Assembly: GCF_014203545.1 (NCBI RefSeq)
Contig: NZ_JACHJG010000017.1
Location: 1-64,000 of the forward strand
Direction of reading: 5' to 3'
DNA: 64,000 bases
Source: Streptomyces netropsis
Lineage (GTDB): Bacteria; Actinomycetota; Actinomycetes; Streptomycetales; Streptomycetaceae
In this document: one piece after another, positions 1-7,884 of the stretch
Layout of the letters: each line of letters opens with the position of its first letter
Position numbering within the stretch: the stretch's first letter is position 1
The notes under the pieces: model-generated
What the model was told of the DNA's origin: nothing
Seen by the model: the letters and a program-made list of their open reading frames with translations, nothing else
Databases searched by the model: none
Position numbers and translations under genes: made by a program

Positions 1-30
1 CAGCTCAGGGCCGTCCCACCGCTACCTTGC

Positions 31-90
31 GTGCCAACTACCGTGCTCAGCCGCCAACCAGCGTGCTCAAGCGCCAACTGTCCCGCTCAG
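31..90. repeat. Three tandem 20-bp iteron-like repeats
   Basis: Three consecutive 20-bp units share the pattern YGCCAAC..N..CGCTCA with few changes, at 31-50, 51-70 and 71-90. The window opens with a fragment ending in GCTCAG, which may be the tail of another unit. Twenty base pairs is close to two helical turns, so a protein bound to each unit would sit on the same DNA face. This suits an iteron or an operator array. No gene is visible in positions 1-252. Confidence 0.6.
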
Positions 91-252
91 TCACAGGGCC
101 TGGCTGCGGCGTTGGTTCGGTCCAACCATCCGAATCGAACAAAGGCGCTACTGGGGTCCTGAGTCAAGAGGCTGGTGCGGTTCGGCATTCTTCATAGCCC
201 GAACATCTCGTACGGGTTTGACTGACGGTCAGTTCTGCGGAACCATACAGCT

Positions 253-1095
253 ATGCCTCGAGACCGGCCAGACTCGGACCACCCCGTAATGAATGAACCC
301 GCGGATAGGGACCGTGTGATCAGCGCCCTGCGGGCATCCTCTGCCCGCCTGCCGCCGAGCGGTCGGCACATCCAGCAGGCCAGGGCACTAGTGGAGCTGG
401 CCGTCGAGATGATGGGCAAAGCCGTAGTCGTCGAGCGCCTGCGAGACACCTCCTGGGAAGAAGTGGGCAATGCTCTTGGCGTCACCCGCGCTACTGCCCA
501 TGGGCGCTTCTCCAAGGTGGTCACGGCCTGGCAGGGCGACAAGGTCGCCGCAGGACAGGAATCCGGCCTCGGCGCAGCTATCCAAGACCTCGATGTGGCC
601 TGGTCGAAGGTCGGGGCGCTGGTGTCGGACCGCCTGGCCCTGAGACAGATGGAACTCTCGTCAGCGTCCAACTACGCGGCGACTGGGAACGTCGAACCAA
701 CCGGCGGGGCCGACGCGTCCGAAGGTGGGGGGATTTGCCCGCTCTGCCGGACTCCTTTCGAATCCGCTGACGACTCGGCCGAGCTTGCCAGGTGCCCGAA
801 GTGCGGCGCCTTCTCATCGCAAGCCCGGAGGGCTCTCGCCCAGAGGTTTCGCCAGGCCATGACCGAGGACAACGCAGACGCTGGAATGGGTCTCGGCTTC
901 AGGGGCGATGACGGTGCCCCCGCGCTGTTTCAGATCAAGGATTGCCCGCCGACGGATCAGGCAGTCCCAGCGGTGGATACGCAGGCCCTGCTGAAGGAAC
1001 TGAAGGTCCTGGCCAGCACCCTCGCAGCCTCAGCCGGATCTCGGCAAAGGTTGGACGATCTTGAACGTCGCCTCCGTGACATCGAGGCACGCTGA
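253..1095 (+). CDS. HTH and zinc-ribbon protein of unknown role
   Basis: I do not recognise a named family. At 280 residues, the N-terminal third holds a helix-turn-helix-like stretch around residues 65-95 (core SWEEVGNALGVTRATAHGRF). It resembles a sigma-factor region 4 or MarR-like recognition helix. Residues about 160-185 carry a CPLC...CPKC zinc ribbon, and the C-terminus is predicted helical. The part from residue 205 on has no recognised motif. No good ribosome-binding site precedes either the ATG at 253 or the in-frame ATG at 289. A TTGACT hexamer lies at 218-223. It is the leftmost gene seen in the element and is probably cargo or element control. The coding call is firm, the function is not. 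Confidence 0.75.
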   Translation: MPRDRPDSDHPVMNEPADRDRVISALRASSARLPPSGRHIQQARALVELAVEMMGKAVVVERLRDTSWEEVGNALGVTRATAHGRFSKVVTAWQGDKVAAGQESGLGAAIQDLDVAWSKVGALVSDRLALRQMELSSASNYAATGNVEPTGGADASEGGGICPLCRTPFESADDSAELARCPKCGAFSSQARRALAQRFRQAMTEDNADAGMGLGFRGDDGAPALFQIKDCPPTDQAVPAVDTQALLKELKVLASTLAASAGSRQRLDDLERRLRDIEAR

Positions 1096-1193
1096 GCCAT
1101 CCACAAGATTTCCGCCGGTCACCGTACGACGCCCTAGGAAGCCACACACGGTGACCGGCGGATGGTACCCACCTCAACTAGCAAGGAGAGTCC

Positions 1194-1382
1194 ATGGCAA
1201 GTATGCCCGCCGAGCCAGCCCAAGGCTTCCCAGCCGCATCCGGCCCCGATCTGGCATTGGTGATCACGGCAGCGCTCGCTGTCGGATACGTGCTCGGCGC
1301 CACCACAAAGATCGACCAAGTGATGACCGAGGTCGCTGTTTCCCTCCTTGGCTGGTGTGTAATCCAGATCCGACGTCTCTGA
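1194..1382 (+). CDS. Small single-pass membrane protein
   Basis: A 62-residue protein starting at ATG 1194 behind a clear AAGGAG ribosome-binding site. Residues about 17-36 (LALVITAALAVGYVLGATT) form one hydrophobic segment, and a second weaker one follows near residue 48. It belongs to the class of tiny membrane proteins common in Streptomyces conjugative elements, some of which help plasmid spread. No family-level match is recognised. A strong hairpin 11 bases after the stop suggests it ends its own transcript. Confidence 0.7.
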   Translation: MASMPAEPAQGFPAASGPDLALVITAALAVGYVLGATTKIDQVMTEVAVSLLGWCVIQIRRL

Positions 1383-1393
1383 AAGATTGCTAC

Positions 1394-1424
1394 GCGGGTG
1401 TCCAAGTAGAGTTTGGACACCCGC
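1394..1424. terminator. 12-bp stem hairpin between convergent genes
   Basis: GCGGGTGTCCAA at 1394-1405 pairs perfectly with TTGGACACCCGC at 1413-1424 over a 7-base loop. It lies just after the small membrane protein gene and before the 3' end of the leftward glycosyltransferase gene, so it may stop transcription in both directions. There is no U-tract, which is usual in Streptomyces. Confidence 0.7.
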
Positions 1425-1570
1425 ACCAGCGGTTGACGAGAGTCACCCGAATCAGCGGTACCACCACACCCGGCGCGAGAGATGCGCTCAGCCCAACCGC
1501 CTCTCAGCTGCTCTAACGTGAGAGTGTGTCCCAGGTGTAAAGGCCTACACCCCCAGAGAAGCGGCGGTGG

Positions 1571-2329
1571 TCAAGCTGCGTCGTATCGCCAGCCGTCCAT
1601 CGCTGCCAGCACACGAGCCCTGGCCTCAACCACAGCGAATCGGGCTTCCCGCTCACCCTCTTGGGCGTGCTCCTGCTGCGCGGTGACCTGTCCGGGCCAC
1701 TTGCGGTAGAGGAGCCCGGTCTCGGCGGAGAACCATCCGCGGCTGACCGCGCTCAGCGCGAGCAGCAGCCCCGTGTCCTCGGAGGCCGGCAGAGCCATCC
1801 ACCCGCCGAGGGCCAGGAGCAGATCACGGCGTACGAACAGCGTGGCCGGGTGAACCTGTGCGCGGTAGTTGTGCTCCTTCCAGTGCTGGAGCACAGCGCC
1901 ACGCTCGATCAGCCCCTCGGGCGGGTCCTGGTCGAAGCCCACAGTGGAACCGTCGGGCAGCAGGTCGAGCACCCGCGAGGTGGACCAGCCAACCGAGGGG
2001 TCCTCCGTCAACGCGCGCAGGTCGCGGGCGAGGGAGCCCGGGGTCAGCATGTCGTCGGCGTCCAGGACCTTGACGAATTGGCCCTTGGCTCGGGAGAGCG
2101 CCATCGTGCGGGCGACACCCGCACGTCCCGGACGTCCCTGGCCGAAGCTGATCCGCGGATCAGCAGGTACATGTGGGGCGACGGTGTCGGTCTCGCCGTC
2201 CTCCTGGATGACCCATTGCCAGTCCCAGCCGTCAGGCAACTGCTGTTCGGTCAAGGACTTGTAGGCGTCCGCGAGGTACTTGGCCGCCGGTGTGTGAACC
2301 GCAGTGATGACCGTGATCAGGTTTGCCAT
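1571..2329 (-). CDS. GT-A fold glycosyltransferase family 2 protein
   Basis: This 252-residue protein has the family 2 layout. An N-terminal nucleotide-sugar binding strand (LITVITAVHTP) comes first. The metal/UDP-binding DxD region follows near residue 92 (KVLDADDMLTPGS), then an acidic ED motif (PASEDTGL) near residue 190. It has no membrane segment, so it is probably soluble. The acceptor is unknown. Start ATG 2329 is chosen because AGGTGG at 2335-2340 is a ribosome-binding site and the start lies 2 bases after the stop of the GntR gene. A GTG at 2338 is possible but would overlap. The coupling suggests co-regulation with the element's repressor. It could be cargo or a surface-modifying exclusion function; that is inference. 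Confidence 0.85.
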   Translation of the reverse strand: MANLITVITAVHTPAAKYLADAYKSLTEQQLPDGWDWQWVIQEDGETDTVAPHVPADPRISFGQGRPGRAGVARTMALSRAKGQFVKVLDADDMLTPGSLARDLRALTEDPSVGWSTSRVLDLLPDGSTVGFDQDPPEGLIERGAVLQHWKEHNYRAQVHPATLFVRRDLLLALGGWMALPASEDTGLLLALSAVSRGWFSAETGLLYRKWPGQVTAQQEHAQEGEREARFAVVEARARVLAAMDGWRYDAA

Positions 2330-2331
2330 GA

Positions 2332-3120
2332 TCACCACCTGGCCAGAGGAGTCGTGAAGAGAAGCTCGGTACGGTCACCAGGCAGCTTCACGTCCGAGAT
2401 CTCCACCACTCGCCCGCTGGTGTCGATGGATGTCTTTCGGAGAACGATCACGGAAACGCCTTTCTGGAGGCCGAGCTCCTCGGCCTCCTCCACGGTCGGA
2501 GGTCGAGCTGTGATCCGCTCTACGACGCGATCGAGTTCCACGCCCACGGTGTAGAGCTGGTTCTGGGTGCCGCCCGGCCACGGCTCCTTGGTCTCGTCGA
2601 GCAGGTCCGGATTAGCGGCCACCACGTCGTGGACCAGGTAGGAGCGGGCCACATTGAACGGTGCGTCTTCCTCACGTGAGTGCGTGCGGTAGGTCCGTTC
2701 GAGCAGGCGCGTCCCCACCGGCACTCCGAAGGCGTCCGCCAGGTCCGCATCGGCCCTCGCTTCGCGGAACTCCGCGCTGAAGACGAGGTCGGAAACGGTC
2801 AGACCTGTGTCGTGCTCCGTGGCCCCAGTCTTCTTGCGCTCGTCTTCGACCTGGCGGGCTCTGTCCTTCTCCCACTGGTGGCGCTCGTTGGTCCTCTGCA
2901 CCCGCTGTCGTGGCTTCCGGACGAAGTTGCCCACCCCATGGCGCTTGTCGATCAGTCCTTCAGCGTGCAGCTCGGCGAGTGCTTCGCGCATCGTCGGCAC
3001 GCTGGTGCGGTACTGCTCGGCGAGTTTCGTTTCGGCGGGAAGCCGATCACCTGGCTTCAGCTGACCTGCGCGGATGTGCTGACGCAGAGCGTCGGCGATC
3101 CGCTCGTATCGCTTGGCCAT
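2332..3120 (-). CDS. GntR/HutC-family transcriptional regulator
   Basis: A 262-residue regulator. Residues 1-70 are a GntR winged helix-turn-helix (PGDRLPAETKLAEQY, then TMREALAELHAEGLI). Residues about 105-255 are a UTRA ligand-binding domain of the HutC/YvoA type. GntR repressors such as KorSA control transfer and replication genes in pSAM2-like elements. The start is the ATG at 3120, where homology to the GntR N-terminus begins; the upstream extension of the frame is not GntR-like. It is transcribed away from the rest of the element. A cluster of three related operator-like sequences lies 60-145 bases upstream, pointing to autoregulation and control of the rightward genes. Confidence 0.93.
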   Translation of the reverse strand: MAKRYERIADALRQHIRAGQLKPGDRLPAETKLAEQYRTSVPTMREALAELHAEGLIDKRHGVGNFVRKPRQRVQRTNERHQWEKDRARQVEDERKKTGATEHDTGLTVSDLVFSAEFREARADADLADAFGVPVGTRLLERTYRTHSREEDAPFNVARSYLVHDVVAANPDLLDETKEPWPGGTQNQLYTVGVELDRVVERITARPPTVEEAEELGLQKGVSVIVLRKTSIDTSGRVVEISDVKLPGDRTELLFTTPLARW

Positions 3121-3180
3121 GTGGTGCTCCGTCCTTGGTTGCCGAGCGGGCGTGCCCCCTCGGACGGTCTCAGCATAAGT

Positions 3181-3263
3181 CCTCAAGAGGTGTTGACGAC
3201 AGCAGGAGATCCCCCTATGGTCAAACCACTCCTCAAGAGGAGTTGAGGACAAGAGGTCTTGAC
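3181..3263. promoter_or_regulatory. Three-copy operator, probable GntR binding sites
   Basis: The core CAAGAGG followed by a TTGA half occurs at 3184, 3234 and 3250. The copies are CCTCAAGAGGTGTTGACG, CCTCAAGAGGAGTTGAGG and GACAAGAGGTCTTGACG. The middle copy is a perfect inverted repeat, CCTCAA-N6-TTGAGG. The first two cores are 50 bp apart and the last two 16 bp apart. They sit between the gntR gene and the rightward genes, the expected place for an autoregulated repressor. That the neighbouring GntR protein binds them is inference. Confidence 0.7.
3193..3221 (+). promoter_or_regulatory. Sigma-70-like promoter overlapping the first operator
   Basis: TTGACG at 3193-3198 and TATGGT at 3216-3221 are separated by exactly 17 bases. 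The -35 box lies inside the first operator copy, so a bound repressor would block the promoter. It would drive the rightward genes from 3364 on with a leader of about 135 bases. Confidence 0.55.
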
Positions 3264-3363
3264 GAGATCTCGGACCTCTTGGCGTGCCTGCGTTGGAACA
3301 GTCCTGCGTAGGCAGCGGCCGTACCGCCCGTTTTGCCCGGCACCTCCACCAAAGGAGAGATCC

Positions 3364-3723
3364 ATGCTTCTCGCGATCGGCGACGTCGTCCGTGTCCGTC
3401 ACACCGCGATCCTTGGGACCGTCGTCGGCATCTCCACCGGCGAGCGCCGCGGCGCGGTGCAGCTTCAGGTCAGCGGCAACCTCTTGCAGAACTTCCGGCC
3501 GCGCGACCTGGAACTCGTGGCCCGCGGCTTCAAGCCGGCGGGTGGCCTCCGGGCCCTGATCTTCTTCGTCTTCGGAGTGACCGCCGCTGTGATGAACGGG
3601 CTGACCGCCCAGAGCCTCGGGGCCGGTCCGCTCGTGACCGCCCTCGTCTCGATCGCCACGGCGACCACCATCTCGGGCGGCCTGTTCAACCTCTCCAACC
3701 GGCCCCGCCGAGTGCGGGTCTGA
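3364..3723 (+). CDS. Element membrane protein with N-terminal beta-rich domain
   Basis: A 119-residue protein starting at ATG 3364, 8 bases after an AAAGGAGAG ribosome-binding site. Residues 1-52 look like a small beta-barrel (GDVVRVRHTAILGTVVGI, then GAVQLQVSGNLLQNF). Residues about 58-78 and 84-107 are two hydrophobic segments, and the tail is basic. It is the first rightward gene after the operator region, so probably an early-expressed element function. I do not recognise a named family. Confidence 0.75.
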   Translation: MLLAIGDVVRVRHTAILGTVVGISTGERRGAVQLQVSGNLLQNFRPRDLELVARGFKPAGGLRALIFFVFGVTAAVMNGLTAQSLGAGPLVTALVSIATATTISGGLFNLSNRPRRVRV

Positions 3724-3742
3724 CCTGGCTCTTTCCCCTGGG

Positions 3743-3781
3743 GAGGCGGTACTCCCGTGCAAAGGACACCGCCGCCGCCTC
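3743..3781. other. Stem-loop with conserved loop, copy 1
   Basis: GAGGCGG at 3743-3749 can pair with CCGCCTC at 3775-3781, or GGCGGT 3745-3750 with ACCGCC 3768-3773. The loop contains ACTCCCGTGCAAAGGACAC. Nearly the same sequence and pairing return at 8988-9031 before the replication-type gene. It lies 43 bases before the ATG at 3824. It may be a terminator, an attenuator or an RNA-binding element. Confidence 0.6.
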
Positions 3782-3823
3782 AGGTCTCCCTGCATAGCTG
3801 GCTTCGATCAGGAGAGCACGTCC

Positions 3824-4084
3824 ATGAAGGAGTTAACCGACCGCTACGAGGCCGCCGCAGATGACGACCTCGTTGAGCTGTCCCTCGGTACACCCCTGGA
3901 GCTGTGGCTCGGCGAGAAAGGGGAGAGTGGGGAGGAACGGGCGGCTCGGCTGTGCGCGGCTAGCGACATCCTGGCCGAGAACCCGGACTTGAAGGACCTC
4001 GTCACCAGGATCTGTGCGGAAGCGATCGTGGAAGACGCCCCTGACCTCCTGGCCGCCACAGAGTCCGTAGTGGGCCCGTTGTGA
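3824..4084 (+). CDS. Small acidic element protein
   Basis: An 86-residue acidic protein with an AGGAGAG ribosome-binding site ahead of ATG 3824. It appears all helical and has no membrane segment. Its stop overlaps the start of the next gene by 4 bases (GTGA), so it is translated together with the membrane/coiled-coil protein. No family is recognised. The coding call rests on start signal, codon use and coupling. Confidence 0.7.
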   Translation: MKELTDRYEAAADDDLVELSLGTPLELWLGEKGESGEERAARLCAASDILAENPDLKDLVTRICAEAIVEDAPDLLAATESVVGPL

Positions 4085-5484
4085 CCCGCCCTGTCAGCCT
4101 GCTTCTGCTCGATGGGGAAGCGCGCGCCCGCGCGGCCGCCGCGTCTGAGCCCAAGACGACGGTTCGGCCTGAGCCGGTGCGGTCGACGCATGTCACGAAG
4201 CGGGAAGCAGCCGCCGCCAGGGAAGCCATCGAGCGGCTGGAGACCGTTGGTCGACTGGTGACTCGCTCGCTGCTGATCCTGGGGACGGGCGCGCTGGTGT
4301 TCACCTGCGTCAATGTCACCGTTTTCGCGATTGCGCACCACGTGTCTGGCTGGGTCGCCTGGATGCTCGACCCGCTTGCCTCGCTGGCTCTGCTGACGGT
4401 GCTCTACGTCGACGGAATCCTTGCGGAGCAGGGTTCTTACCGCGCCAGCGGATGGCCGTTCGCGCTTCGCTGGTTCGCGGGCCTGTCTACATGGGTCATG
4501 AACTGCTGGCAGAGCCTCTACCCCGACGGGACGTTCCACATCGTCCCGCAGTACCCGGATGCCGGCGGGCTGCTGCTTCACTCAGTGGCACCGCTCCTCT
4601 TGATCATTCTGGCGGAGGCTTCGGCCGGGTATCGCACCTATCTCGCCGAGCAGACGGCTGCCTACCGCCGGACCATCAGCGCGTACGAGGACCTTGTCCG
4701 CGCTGAGCAAGAGGCGAGGGCCCGGCGCGCTCAGGAGGAACGCGAGCGCGCCGAGGAAGCGGCTCGCGAGTTGGCCAGGCTGGAGCGCGAGGCCGAAATC
4801 GAGAATGCCCGTGAAGCCGCTCGTTTGCAGCGCGAGCGCGAGGCACACGAGGCCGAGCACGAGGCGCGGGAGCACGCTGCCCGACTCGAACGCGAGGCCC
4901 GCGCGGCGGAAATCGAGAAGGCTCGCGAACTGGCCCGGTTGGAGCGCGACCGGCAGGAGCGCGCAGCGGAGATCGAGGCGAAGCGGCTGCGAGTTGCAGC
5001 GGAAATCGAGGCAGCCGAACGCGATCGCGAAGCCCAGCGTGAGGCTCAGCGGATCCAGGCGGAGGCCGAGGCCAGGGCCTTGGAGGAGGACGCGCGGGCC
5101 AAGCGTCTGGGCGACGCGGAACGGCGTAAGGCCAGGCGTCAGGATCCCGACAGCCGAAATCGCGGGTCCTCGAAAAGCGCCTCGCGAAGTGCTGGCGTCC
5201 CCGACTCATCGTCCACGTCGGGCGCCTCGAAGAGTGGCGAGCGGATCCCGCGCGAAGTGCGTGAGACGCAGCGCGAGGAGGCCGAACGCCGCGCCGCGGT
5301 CGCGTTGCTGAACAACGAAACTCCCGATCCCGCCGCGCTCGCAAAGCCTTACTGCCGGGGCGAGACCTGGGGCGGTGACCGCGTACGTGCCGCACGCCGG
5401 CGCCTGGCCGAGGAGGCCGGGTTCGAGGACGAGGTCATTGCCGCTGCGCTGCACGAGCTCGACGCCGACGAGCCCACGCCCTGA
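4081..5484 (+). CDS. Membrane protein with long charged coiled coil, transfer-associated
   Basis: A 467-residue protein starting at GTG 4081, coupled to the gene before it. Residues about 58-82, 90-112 and 160-185 are membrane segments. Residues about 195-355 form a long Ala/Glu/Arg-rich coiled coil with repeated REAARLERE-like heptads. The C-terminal 100 residues are a separate charged region containing GETWGGDRVRAARRRLAEE, which could be a small helical DNA-binding fold. The membrane part resembles spread (Spd) or DUF2637-type proteins found next to Tra genes in Streptomyces elements; this assignment is tentative. Its place just before the translocase gene suggests a role in intramycelial spread or in anchoring the transfer machine. 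Confidence 0.7.
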   Translation: MTRPVSLLLLDGEARARAAAASEPKTTVRPEPVRSTHVTKREAAAAREAIERLETVGRLVTRSLLILGTGALVFTCVNVTVFAIAHHVSGWVAWMLDPLASLALLTVLYVDGILAEQGSYRASGWPFALRWFAGLSTWVMNCWQSLYPDGTFHIVPQYPDAGGLLLHSVAPLLLIILAEASAGYRTYLAEQTAAYRRTISAYEDLVRAEQEARARRAQEERERAEEAARELARLEREAEIENAREAARLQREREAHEAEHEAREHAARLEREARAAEIEKARELARLERDRQERAAEIEAKRLRVAAEIEAAERDREAQREAQRIQAEAEARALEEDARAKRLGDAERRKARRQDPDSRNRGSSKSASRSAGVPDSSSTSGASKSGERIPREVRETQREEAERRAAVALLNNETPDPAALAKPYCRGETWGGDRVRAARRRLAEEAGFEDEVIAAALHELDADEPTP

Positions 5485-5498
5485 TCGGTACGAAAGCA

Positions 5499-5542
5499 CG
5501 GGGCCCGGTCCTCAACCGACCAAAGCGATGCACCGGGCCCCG
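5499..5542. other. Stem-loop before the translocase gene
   Basis: CGGGGCCCGGT at 5499-5509 pairs perfectly with ACCGGGCCCCG at 5532-5542 over a 22-base loop. It starts 15 bases after the upstream stop and ends 30 bases before the GTG start at 5573. The geometry resembles the stem-loops at 3743 and 8988, but the loop sequence differs. It may be a terminator or attenuator that lowers translocase expression. Confidence 0.6.
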
Positions 5543-5572
5543 CTGTCCCTCCCCTGTGAGGAAGGAATCTCA

Positions 5573-7837
5573 GTGAACCACGACGACGAGAACGAGCTGT
5601 TCGCCCGCTTGGAGGCGGACATGGGCGCCGGGCCCGCAGTGCCCGGTGGTGAGGTGGTGGACCTGGGCAAGGCCCGTGCCGCCCGAACCGAAGCAGCCGA
5701 ACCGGGCGACGCCCCGACCCCCGTGGCTGACTCGGCCACCGATAAGGCGCCCACTTCCACTCCTGGCGGGCCGGGCGGCTCCGACAGCGACACGCGTGGA
5801 GTTGCCAAGTCCGAGCTGGTGGATAGCTCGGTGCCGGTGGAGTCAGGTCCGGGCCTGCTTGACCGGATCAAGGGTGCGAAGCGGCTGGACGTCATTCCGG
5901 GGTGGATGAGGTCGTGGCCGGAATTCCGCGACGCGGTGACCTGGCTGGCTGGTCACGCTGGGCACACCGCCGCCTTCCACGCGGTGCGCGCACCGCTGTA
6001 CGCGGGCAAGCTCGCTGTCCGTACCCCGCGCGGGGTGGTCAATGTCCTCACAGGGGTAGGGCGGTGGGCCTCGGACGCGGAAGGAGAGCCGCTGAGGCAG
6101 GCCGAGGCCCGTCGTGAGAACTCGGAGCTGTACTTGAAGCTCGCCCGGCAGCGGGATCGCAGGGTGCGGCTGAGGACGATTGTCACAGCCTCCGGGACTC
6201 TTCTGGCATTGGGTCTGGCGCTGTTCCTGGTCTTCGGCGCGTCACTCCTGACGCAGACCATCGCAGCTGTGCTGGCGATGCTGGTCTTCGGCCAGATAGG
6301 GGCGCCGGCTGATGCGCCGCTGTCGAGCAGGGCGGTCATCAAGACCGAAGTGCAGAAGCTGACCAGCGACATGGTGGTCAAAGCAATGGCCTCGATCGGT
6401 ATCGGCCCGATCAGCAGCGCGGTGGCCAAGGGCCAGGAGGCCATCACCTTCGTCGCCCCCATTACCCGAGAGGGCCCCGGTTGGCGCGCGGATGTCGACC
6501 TGCCGCTCGGCGTGACGGTTGCGGATGTTGTGGACCGCCGATCCCGCCTCGCCTCCGGCCTGCGCCGACCGCTGGGGTGCGTGTGGCCGGACGGTGATCC
6601 CAGTGAGCATGAGGGGCGGCTCATCCTGTGGGTTGGTGACCAGGACCTCTCCAAGACCGGCAAGGTCAAGTGGCAGCTGGCAAAGGCGAGCCAGCATGAC
6701 ATCTTCAACCGCAACCCGTTCGGCATCGATCCGCGTGGACGGGCCCAGTCGGTGCCGATGATCCAGCACAACGTTCTCATCGGATCCCTGCCCGGACAGG
6801 GCAAGACCAGTGCCGTGCGGGTGCTCGCCTGCGGCGCAGCCCTGGACCCGTCCGTCGAGCTCTGGATCCATGAGAACAAGGGCACCGGCGACCTGGACGC
6901 CTTCGCCCCCATCTCCCATCGGTTCGTCTCTGGCATCGACGACGAGGCGATCAAGTATTCGGCTGACTCCCTCGCCCTGCTTCGCAAGGAGGTCATGCGC
7001 CGCGCCGGCGCACTGAAGAAGCTGCCGCGCGATCTGTGTCCGGACAAGCGCATCACGCGGCAGATCGCAGACAAGCGCTCGCTGAAGCTGTGGCCCCTGG
7101 TCGCCGTATTCGACGAATGCCAGAACGTCTTCGGTCACTCCGAGTACGGCAAGCAGGCAGGCGAGGACGCCGAGTTCATCATCAAGCTCGGTCGGGCGCT
7201 CGGCGTGATTCTGATCCTGGCCACCCAGCGCCCGGACAAGGACTCGCTGCCGACCGGGGTCAGCGGCAACGTCTCCATCCGCTTCTGCCTGCACGTCGCC
7301 GGTCAGACGGAGAACGACATGGTCCTCGGAACCAGCTCCTACAAGAACGGGCTGCGGGCCACGATCTTCCGTCCGGAGATCGACGCCGGTAACGGCTATC
7401 TCAAGGGCGCCACGCCCACCCCGGTCGTCGTGCGCACCGCCTACCTGGACGGTCCGGCGACTGAGCGGATCGCCCAGCGTGCCCGCGCGCTGCGAAAGGC
7501 GATGGGGACACTGTCCGGCCAGGCGATCGGTGAGGAAGCCGAGATGGCTTCAGGCCCGTCCTACGACCTGCTGGCAGACATCCTCGCGGTCGTTCCCGAG
7601 TCGGAAGAGCGGGTGTGGAACGAGCGGATCGCCGCTCGCCTCGCGGAGATCCGGCCGGACGTATACGGCGGCTGGCAGGGCGAGAACGTCACCAGCGCAC
7701 TCAAGCCTCATGGCGTGACCACCCGCGGCGTGGCCGGGGCCACCGACGAGGGGAGCCGCACTACCCGCCGCGGCATCGTCCGCGAGCACGTCGCCAAGGC
7801 GATGGCGGAGCGTGATGGAAGTACAGGGGCGGCATAG
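5573..7837 (+). CDS. FtsK/SpoIIIE-type DNA translocase (TraB-like transfer protein)
   Basis: A 754-residue P-loop ATPase. Residues about 200-250 are hydrophobic membrane segments. Walker A is GSLPGQGKTS at about residues 404-413 and Walker B is AVFDE with Asp near residue 514. A sensor-like segment LGVILILATQRPDKDSLP follows. In Streptomyces elements one such protein moves double-stranded DNA between hyphae after binding short repeats at the clt site. Start GTG 5573 is chosen for its GAGGAAGGA ribosome-binding site 5 bases upstream. The N-terminal 100 residues are acidic and disordered. The last 80 residues could be the winged-helix DNA-binding part. A palindrome pair lies directly downstream. 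Confidence 0.92.
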   Translation: MNHDDENELFARLEADMGAGPAVPGGEVVDLGKARAARTEAAEPGDAPTPVADSATDKAPTSTPGGPGGSDSDTRGVAKSELVDSSVPVESGPGLLDRIKGAKRLDVIPGWMRSWPEFRDAVTWLAGHAGHTAAFHAVRAPLYAGKLAVRTPRGVVNVLTGVGRWASDAEGEPLRQAEARRENSELYLKLARQRDRRVRLRTIVTASGTLLALGLALFLVFGASLLTQTIAAVLAMLVFGQIGAPADAPLSSRAVIKTEVQKLTSDMVVKAMASIGIGPISSAVAKGQEAITFVAPITREGPGWRADVDLPLGVTVADVVDRRSRLASGLRRPLGCVWPDGDPSEHEGRLILWVGDQDLSKTGKVKWQLAKASQHDIFNRNPFGIDPRGRAQSVPMIQHNVLIGSLPGQGKTSAVRVLACGAALDPSVELWIHENKGTGDLDAFAPISHRFVSGIDDEAIKYSADSLALLRKEVMRRAGALKKLPRDLCPDKRITRQIADKRSLKLWPLVAVFDECQNVFGHSEYGKQAGEDAEFIIKLGRALGVILILATQRPDKDSLPTGVSGNVSIRFCLHVAGQTENDMVLGTSSYKNGLRATIFRPEIDAGNGYLKGATPTPVVVRTAYLDGPATERIAQRARALRKAMGTLSGQAIGEEAEMASGPSYDLLADILAVVPESEERVWNERIAARLAEIRPDVYGGWQGENVTSALKPHGVTTRGVAGATDEGSRTTRRGIVREHVAKAMAERDGSTGAA

Positions 7838-7847
7838 CCGTGATCGC

Positions 7848-7884
7848 CCGCTACCGGTAGCAGGCCCACCCGCTACCGGTAGCA
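7848..7884. promoter_or_regulatory. Palindrome pair, candidate transfer locus (clt)
   Basis: The perfect 12-bp palindrome GCTACCGGTAGC occurs at 7850-7861 and again at 7872-7883, a 22-bp period. Both sit within a 15-16 bp direct repeat, and a partial third copy (CCCGCTAGCAC) follows near 7888. It starts 10 bases after the translocase stop. Streptomyces clt sites are short repeats next to the tra gene that the translocase recognises. Assignment as clt is inference from position and form. Confidence 0.5.

Noticed and set aside
1661..2554. Plus-strand open frame opposite the glycosyltransferase and GntR genes
   Set aside because: The minus strand has clear family motifs and a proper ribosome-binding site; this frame has neither.
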